38,188 nucleotides of DNA, taken from positions 1 through 38,188 of the forward strand of contig VBKI01000090.1 in assembly GCA_005879535.1 (NCBI GenBank). Direction: 5' to 3'. Made by a program: the position numbers and the translations under genes. Shown here in pieces: positions 32,975 through 38,188 of this stretch (the first letter of the stretch is position 1; every line of letters starts with the position of its first letter). The notes below the pieces were generated by a model that saw only the letters and a program-made list of their open reading frames with translations, did not search any database and had not been told where the DNA came from. Source of the DNA: Deltaproteobacteria bacterium. GTDB taxonomy: Bacteria; Myxococcota; Myxococcia; Myxococcales; 40CM-4-68-19.

Positions 32975-33245
32975 GGACCAAGTATGCCAATTCTGGCATG
33001 AGGATGCAACGTCGAGGCCGACGGAGGTCTGTTCGGCGCGCTGGATGTGAGGTAGGCCAGCGCGAAGAGCGGCAACCCACCTGTCTGGCGGCGATTCGTC
33101 CCAGCGTCGCCAGCCGCCTGGTGCGCACGCACCGAATGCCGCGTATGAAGCGTGGCACGTGATCCGGTACAACTGCACGAGCAGAGCGATTCCCAGGCCT
33201 GCCTCGCAAGAGATAGGTCACGCCTATCGCCGCCAAAGGATCTCC

Positions 33246-34292
33246 ATGCTGAAGCCCTTCGTCACTACTGTAGCGCTCCTCTCCGTCGTCCAAGCTTCCT
33301 CCGCACAACAATCCACGCCCGCGCCTCGCGACGTCCCTGGGCGTTCCATTCCCGTCCCAACGACCGTCAGCCCGCAGATGCAGGCCGTCATCGGTGGGCC
33401 GTTGAACCCGCTCTATAACGAATCGCCGAAGAACGCAGATGAGTGGAAGGCGATCGTTCAGAGGACGGCGCAGGCCGCCGTGGCGCGTCTCCCGGAACTC
33501 CGAGAAGCGCTTGGCGTCACCGTTCAGCCAACCAAAATCGGCGGTGTGAGCGCCTTCATCGTTACTCCCAGGACCATTCCGCCTCGTAACCGCAACCGCG
33601 TGCTGCTGCACTTTCACGGTGGTTACCGGGTCCTCTACCCTGGCGAGTCGGGAACGAGCGAAGCGATCATGATGGCGGGACTCGCCGGGTACAAGGTCAT
33701 TTCGGTCGACTACCGAATGCCGCCCGACTTCCCGTTTCCTGCTGCGCTCGACGATGCCGTCGCTGTCTACCGCGAGCTGCTCAACACCAATAAGCCATTG
33801 AACGTCGGCATCTTCGGGACGTCAGCAGGCGGTAGCCTCACCATCGCGACCTTATTGCGAGCCAAGGCCGAACACGTGCCCATGCCTGGTGCCATAGCGC
33901 CCGGAACACCGACCGTTGATCTCAGCGGGGCTGGCGATACATTGTTTACCAATGCTTTCGTGGACAACGTTCTCGTCGCGCCTGAGCCCTTCATTCGCGC
34001 TACCGCGCTGCTCTACGCTAACGGACGCGACCTGAAGGACCCGCTGCTGTCGCCCATCTATGGCGACGTACATGGATTTCCACCAGCGATCCTCACCAGC
34101 GGCACGCGCGACCTGTACCTGTCCCACACCGTGCGCATGTACCGCAAGCTGCGCGCCGCCGGAGTGGAAGCGGTGCTGCAAGTCTGGGAAGGTCAGTCGC
34201 ATGGCCAATATCGCGCGGACCTCGACGCCCCAGAGACCAAGGAATACTTCGACGAAGTCGCCCACTTCTTCGACACACACTTGAGCAAGTAA
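33246..34292 (+). CDS. Secreted alpha/beta-hydrolase, HSL-type esterase/lipase
   Basis: A 348-residue protein with a signal peptide (LKPFVTTVALLSVVQASSAQQ). The oxyanion motif H-G-G is in LLHFHGGY; the nucleophile Ser193 is in G-T-S-A-G-G; VISVDYRMPPDFPFPAALDDAVAVYREL is the usual helix before it; the acid is in SGTRDLYLSHT and the His in WEGQSHGQY. This is the hormone-sensitive lipase family, which cleaves short acyl esters. ATG 33246 follows AAAGGA 5 nt upstream; the frame is open to 33159, but that part is not signal-like. It is divergent from the higBA remnant. Confidence 0.9.
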   Translation: MLKPFVTTVALLSVVQASSAQQSTPAPRDVPGRSIPVPTTVSPQMQAVIGGPLNPLYNESPKNADEWKAIVQRTAQAAVARLPELREALGVTVQPTKIGGVSAFIVTPRTIPPRNRNRVLLHFHGGYRVLYPGESGTSEAIMMAGLAGYKVISVDYRMPPDFPFPAALDDAVAVYRELLNTNKPLNVGIFGTSAGGSLTIATLLRAKAEHVPMPGAIAPGTPTVDLSGAGDTLFTNAFVDNVLVAPEPFIRATALLYANGRDLKDPLLSPIYGDVHGFPPAILTSGTRDLYLSHTVRMYRKLRAAGVEAVLQVWEGQSHGQYRADLDAPETKEYFDEVAHFFDTHLSK

Positions 34293-34487
34293 GGCGCGCA
34301 TTTCCGTCAATCGCGCGAGTCGGCACAAGAAGTCGCTGGCCGGTGCTCCCGATGAGCGGCCCCATCATCCGAGCCTCCTGCCTTCGGGCAGATCGCGCGG
34401 CACCTGATCGCGGATGCGAGAGTCAGGTCTGTTCCCAAGTCGTCATAGAGTGCCTGCGCACCCAAGCCATTACGACTGCGCCGCGTA

Positions 34488-34509
34488 GCGCCCGGCATCG
34501 GCCGGGCGC
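34488..34509 (+). terminator. Perfect hairpin downstream of the esterase gene
   Basis: GCGCCCGGC (34488-34496) pairs fully with GCCGGGCGC (34501-34509) around an ATCG loop. No T-run follows. It lies 195 nt after the esterase stop; the rest of 34293-34585 shows no gene. Confidence 0.5.
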
Positions 34510-34585
34510 AGGGCAGTTCTTGGACAAGATGCAGACACGATCGCGTAACCCCCTGTCGCATCGACTAGGCTAAATGAGCGCAGCG

Positions 34586-34753
34586 TCAAAGGTGGTCATG
34601 CGCTCGGCAACCCCGAACGACGGCGTGGGCTGTTACGCGCCAAACGGGATCGTCCAAGGAGGCCAGAGCGCCAAAAACGAGGAGCATCACGATCGTCGCA
34701 ATTGAGTGCAGGCCGAGGCGTTTTCCGAATGCCGTGACGTAGCCTTCAATTTG
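34586..34753 (-). pseudogene. Fragment of an integral membrane protein gene
   Basis: Directly after the TGA of the MDR gene, in the same frame, 55 codons read like the end of a membrane protein: GYVTAFGKRLGLHSIATIVM, LLVFGALASLD, then drift to a stop at 34586. It has no start codon of its own and no ribosome binding site. The parent family was not identified with confidence. It is probably a leftover from a deletion in this region. Confidence 0.5.
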
Positions 34754-35821
34754 TCACGCGGCTTCTGATTCAAGCGGCGACCTGTCGCGCACGAGCACGA
34801 TCTTGCCCGTCACGCCACCCTTCCCGAGCAGCTCGTGCGCCTGTCCTGCCTCTGCAAGAGAAAATCGTCGCGCGATGAGTGGCTTGATCTTCTGATGTTG
34901 AAGGAGGTCGAACAGAGCGGTCAAATCCTGTCGAAATTGTACCGGCCTCAGCCGTTTGCGCCACTGGATGCTGTAGGGGACCACCCGTTTCCGGCCAGGG
35001 AGAAGCCAGCCGCCGGCAATATACAGCCCGAAAATCGGGATTCCATGAAGGCGATTTCGACGACCTGAACGACCTGAAGCCAATCGGCCCGCCCGTAGGG
35101 AAGAAGTAAGACCATAGGCGACTACCGTCCCGCCTGGACGGAGAGCCTTGCGGGAACGCCAGATATGGGTGCCGCCGATGCTGTCAAGGACAACGTCTAC
35201 GCCCTCACCGGTGAGGCGGTGAATTTCATTCACGAAGTCGAGCTGTCGGTAATCGATTGGGGTACCGCCCAGGTCGGAAACGGCCGATGCTCCTCGCGAG
35301 GAACAGGTACCGTACATCTCCAACCCGGCGAGCCGCCCGAGCTGCAATAGTGCCGTGCCGACCCCGCCTGCTGCGCCGTGGATCAGCGCGCGCTGACCCT
35401 CTCTGACCTTAGCCGAACGGTGCAGCATCTGGTACGCCGTTACGTAGTTCAGCACGAGGCTGACAGCCTCGGCGGCGTCCAACCCAGATGGCACCGGAAC
35501 CAGTTCACGTTGCGGCAGGCAGACGAACTCCGCGTACGCGCCGCTGATCGGCAGTGCGGCAACTATCTGGCCTGGTTCGACTGCAGAGACGCCGTCGCCG
35601 AGCCGATCCACCACGCCGACCAGATCCCAGCCCGGCGTGAACGGCAGCGGGGGCGTCTCGGGATGAACGCCCTCGCGCGCCATCAGGTCGGGCAAGCAAA
35701 CACCCGCGGCAAGGACTCTCACCTGCACTTCGCCCCTCTTCGCCTCGGGGCGCTCTTCTTCGAGCACCTGAATTGCATCGGGCCCGCCGTAGTGAGTAAC
35801 GATGATGCGCCTGTGTTTCAC
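34754..35821 (-). CDS. Zinc-independent medium-chain dehydrogenase/quinone-oxidoreductase-like protein
   Basis: A 355-residue MDR-superfamily protein. The GroES-like part (1-125) has VRVLAAGVCLPDLMAREG, FTPGWDLVGVVDRLG and GAYAEFVCLP. The NAD(P)H site is GAAGGVGTALLQLG (149-162), later DVVLDSIGG and RPGGTVVAYG. The end LAEAGQAHELLGKGGVTGKIVL is the family signature. No structural-zinc Cys cluster is seen, so it is of the quinone oxidoreductase/enoyl reductase type: hydride transfer from NADPH to a quinone or enone. GTG 35821 was chosen because VKHRRIIVTHYGGPD matches the family start and GAGGAAG precedes it; a longer frame to 35878 is Arg-rich. Confidence 0.9.
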   Translation of the reverse strand: MKHRRIIVTHYGGPDAIQVLEEERPEAKRGEVQVRVLAAGVCLPDLMAREGVHPETPPLPFTPGWDLVGVVDRLGDGVSAVEPGQIVAALPISGAYAEFVCLPQRELVPVPSGLDAAEAVSLVLNYVTAYQMLHRSAKVREGQRALIHGAAGGVGTALLQLGRLAGLEMYGTCSSRGASAVSDLGGTPIDYRQLDFVNEIHRLTGEGVDVVLDSIGGTHIWRSRKALRPGGTVVAYGLTSSLRAGRLASGRSGRRNRLHGIPIFGLYIAGGWLLPGRKRVVPYSIQWRKRLRPVQFRQDLTALFDLLQHQKIKPLIARRFSLAEAGQAHELLGKGGVTGKIVLVRDRSPLESEAA

Positions 35822-35942
35822 GGACCGCTTCCTCGCTCGCGCACGCCGCCGCCGATGACGCCGAGGACCATGGGGCACCTCTGGCCTGGAGTCCTTGGAA
35901 TTGGCGTGCCAGTTCTACGGCGGTGATCCGGGCCTATCTGCG

Positions 35943-35955
35943 CGCAAGACTTGCG
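35943..35955. repeat. 13-bp perfect palindrome with a nearby direct copy of one part
   Basis: CGCAAG-A-CTTGCG is an inverted repeat of two 6-bp arms. AAGACTTGCG from it recurs at 35986-35995, 40 bp on. It may be an operator or a relic; no gene start is placed to be clearly controlled by it. The flanks from 35822 show no gene. Confidence 0.4.
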
Positions 35956-36049
35956 CAGAACCGAGCCTGATGCACTTTTGCCGGTAAGACTTGCGTTCGG
36001 ACTGCCAGGGATCTGGCCGCGAAGTCGCTAGGCCAGTTTGCCGAAGCGG

Positions 36050-36160
36050 AGTTGCGCTGTTCCTTGGGAAGCCCACGGTCGTGAATGAACATGGGCATCT
36101 CGAAATTGCCCTTCTTGAAAGCCCTCGCGATGTGATGGAAGTGGCGCTCGATGGCAGCGC
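36050..36160 (-). pseudogene. Short remnant of an exported protein gene with an FHHIA-F-K-G-N-F motif
   Basis: On the minus strand AAIERHFHHIARAFKKGNF, EMPMFIHDRGLP keeps the conserved core of a family often labelled aspartate carbamoyltransferase-like in proteobacterial genomes (I/L-R-x-H-F/L-x-x-I-A-x-x-F-x-x-G-D/N-F-x-x-P-x-x-I-H). Residues before and after the core are not protein-like, and no signal peptide or start is present. So this is a gene scrap; the assignment is from memory of the motif. Confidence 0.45.
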
Positions 36161-36322
36161 GGCTGAGTCCTCGGGCCGTCGATGGAGTCAGTCTGCCTGG
36201 ACGGCCAGGATGTTTCATCGCTCACTGCGGCGAAATCGCTCTGGAGCGATCGATTGCGGACAGCCACGAAGCGCATGCGACTTCTCCTAGCCTCACCAGG
36301 TTCGAGATCTCGCTCGAATAGC

Positions 36323-37262
36323 TCACTGCGAACGATTTACACCGTACTCGAGAACCCGAAGGGATCTGGCGCGGCGCCGTTGGCGCAACTGTTTCAGCGC
36401 TTCGAACCAGAGCACGCAAGCGAGGCCAGCGCCGAGACTGAACAAGAGATCTTCGGCGTGCAGCGGCGCGAAGTGGAAGAGCTGCTGTGCGAATGGCACG
36501 AACAACACGACAGCCAGCAGCGCCGCGGTGCCGCCGACGACCCAGCGAAACGCGGCATTGGGAACGCGCAGCATCGCGACGACCGATCGCGTCCCTGATC
36601 GGTTGACGAGGATGACCACCAGGAAAGCGACGACGAGCGTTGCGAACGTGAGAGCACGCGCAGCTTCCGGCGCATGCCCGATGCGGGCGAGCATGAACAC
36701 CGCCACGCAGGCAGCAAGAACGCTCAGGCCCTCTGCCACGGCGAGCGAGAGAGTCTGGCGGGAAAACAGGCGTTCATTCGGATGTCTTGGCGGCCGCCGC
36801 ATGATGTCCGCCTCTGCCCCCTCCGCTTCGAAGATCAGCGTGCACGACGGGTCGATGATCAGCTCGAGGAATGCAATGTGCACCGGCAACAGGAGGAGCG
36901 AACAGCCGGCGACGAACGCTGGCAGCAGCGACAGCCCGGCGATGGGTATGTGCACGGCAAGAACGAAGGCGATGGCCTTCTTGATGTTGTCGAAGATGCG
37001 GCGGCCCAGCCTCACGGCAGCGACGATTGATGAGAAGTCGTCGTCGAGCAGCACGAGCGACGCTGCCTCGCGTGCGACGTCCGTTCCACGGCCTCCCATG
37101 GCGATGCCGATGTGCGCCGCCGCTTGAGTGCGGGGGCGTCGTTGACTCCATCGCCCGTCATCGCGACCACCTCCCCGTTCGTTTTGAGTGCGGTAACGAG
37201 GCGGAGCTTCTGCTCTGGGATCACCCGGGCGAACACCTGCACGTCCTGGACGCGTCGTGCGA
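36323..37262 (-). pseudogene. C-terminal half of a cation-transporting P-type ATPase, frameshifted and truncated
   Basis: The end of the P domain is in one frame ([20 protein letters not shown], the hinge motif [12 protein letters not shown]), then about 37111-37123 the frame changes and goes on with [28 protein letters not shown] and about six membrane helices (PVHIAFLELIIDPSCTLIFE, then SLAVAEGLSVLAACVAVFML and more). One base is missing between APALK and the Ala-rich A-A-H that should follow. The actuator and nucleotide domains and the D-K-T-G phosphorylation site are absent; upstream of about 37262 only degenerate sequence remains. The parent was of the calcium/PMCA-like group. Confidence 0.85.
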
Positions 37263-37422
37263 AGAGGGGCCGCAGGCCTCTATGTGACCTGCGAGACGCT
37301 CCTGGGTCCTGAGCGAACACGGGAAATCGTCGAGCGGATGAGTGCAATGCCTGACGTACGTGTCGCTCCGTATCGCAAGCCCGCTGGCTGATTGCACACG
37401 CTGAATGTCGCGCATCGTCGGT

Positions 37423-38188
37423 CTAAACGGGCTGCGAAGTCGTCTTGACTGCCGCGACGGCGCGCTGTCGCCAGAAGTGAGCTGGGAGGAGACAGATGGC
37501 AATCAGCACCAGCTGGGAACCGATGAAGCCGGCGAGGGCGCGGAAAGCGCTGTCCATGAATCCGTACGAGTGGAGCCCCACTCCGAGCATGTTTACGCCG
37601 AACCACGACAAGCTGGTGATCACGTTTCCGAAGATCGCCATCGCCATGATGCCCTTTTCACGAACGTAGCCTCCCCAGCGAGCGTGGAGGATCACGGCGT
37701 TCCAGAGGACGATGAGAAGCGCGCCGTTCTCCTTCGGGTCCCAGCCCCAGAACCGTCCCCACGACTGATCCGCCCAGATGCCGCCCAGCACCGTTCCGAC
37801 GAAGCTGAAGAACAGTGAGAAGCAGATCACCCCGTAGGTCATCGAGACCAGCGTCCGGCTGTTGGTGGAATCAGGACGCCGGCTGAGATGCCGCCGCAGG
37901 GTGTACCCGATTGCGAGTGCGCCGGCCAGGAACGTCCCGCCGTACCCGATGGTGATGGTGATGACGTGCGTCGCAAGCCAGAAGTTCGAATCCAGCACTG
38001 CGCGCATCATCTCCATGGTGTCGCCGTCACCCATGAGGTGATGCGCGACGATCAGCGACGCAAAGCCGGAGGCGGCGGCGACAGCAGTGCCGAATCCCTT
38101 CCGGTAGATCCGTTCCAGCGCGATCCCGAGGACCACCGCGGTCCAGCCGACGAATACGGCGGAGGAGTAAAGGTTGGTCACCGGCGGC
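37423..38188 (-). CDS. ccsA: CcsA/CcmC-family haem-handling cytochrome c assembly protein (runs off the right edge)
   Basis: 255 codons to the edge, with about six to seven membrane helices. The periplasmic tryptophan-rich haem site reads WADQSWGRFWGWDPKENGALLI (WWD motif), and candidate haem His ligands lie in SLIVAHHLM, LATHVITITIGYG and LHARWGG. CcsA passes haem to apocytochrome c in the system II pathway, together with a ResB/CcsB protein. A GTG at 38181 could be called a start, but the bases before it continue in frame as P-P-V-T-N-L-Y-S-S, which is internal in this family, so the 5' end lies beyond the window. Confidence 0.9.
   Translation of the reverse strand, partial: PPVTNLYSSAVFVGWTAVVLGIALERIYRKGFGTAVAAASGFASLIVAHHLMGDGDTMEMMRAVLDSNFWLATHVITITIGYGGTFLAGALAIGYTLRRHLSRRPDSTNSRTLVSMTYGVICFSLFFSFVGTVLGGIWADQSWGRFWGWDPKENGALLIVLWNAVILHARWGGYVREKGIMAMAIFGNVITSLSWFGVNMLGVGLHSYGFMDSAFRALAGFIGSQLVLIAICLLPAHFWRQRAVAAVKTTSQPV

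Noticed and set aside
37423-38181. Complete CcsA gene starting at GTG 38181
   Set aside because: The frame is open to the window edge, and the residues around this Val are internal in the family, so the gene is partial.

Overview
The window reads like a piece of a high-GC, soil-type Myxococcota (deltaproteobacterial) chromosome. The signs are very high G+C at third codon positions, many Gly/Ala/Pro-rich lipoproteins with short lipoboxes, a kelch-propeller lipoprotein, a hybrid histidine kinase, an ADOP-type permease and a CcsA-type cytochrome c assembly protein. The taxon is inferred from gene style; no rRNA or other marker is present. No CRISPR array, rRNA gene, intact tRNA or intact transposase was seen.

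Left part (1-10250), ordinary chromosome. It holds the 5' end of a PD40/TolB-like propeller protein (cut by the left edge), a VOC protein, a RibD_C/DHFR-like reductase, a lipoprotein, a GT87-like membrane glycosyltransferase, a Cys-rich lipoprotein with a six-residue tandem repeat, a small hypothetical, a RhlE-type DEAD-box helicase, a seven-motif kelch lipoprotein and, divergent from it, a PAS-HisKA-HATPase-REC hybrid kinase.

Middle part (10265-19040), the most coherent section. A tight minus-strand operon runs PAP2 phosphatase, ROK kinase, DUF3175 protein, a 31-residue membrane peptide and a polytopic membrane protein. Divergent from it is an exported lipoprotein made of three complete RidA domains. 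Then come an MFS transporter and a Tat-exported hemerythrin-like protein. Next to these, a cut-down di-haem cytochrome peroxidase remnant lies directly before an alkylation-repair cluster: AlkB dioxygenase, an ECF-like sigma factor and an Ogt methyltransferase, the last two overlapping by ATGA.

19108-28221 holds three small hypotheticals, an ADOP/MacB-like permease without an ATPase, a fusion of an alpha/beta-hydrolase domain lacking its nucleophile with a SUMF1 domain, an SGNH hydrolase, a lipoprotein and a DUF1801 protein.

Right part (28414-37262), a plastic, partly decayed region. It starts at a 14-bp relic of a tRNA 3' end (initiator-tRNA-like). After it come lower-GC genes: an FRG-domain protein, an HNH-fold protein without the catalytic His, and a HAF-repeat lipoprotein. 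A graveyard follows: a VapC50-like PIN toxin with two frameshifts, a HigBA pair with intact antitoxin but frameshifted toxin, an intact HSL-type esterase, a membrane-protein fragment, an intact MDR oxidoreductase, another short remnant and a frameshifted, truncated P-type ATPase. A CcsA gene runs off the right edge.
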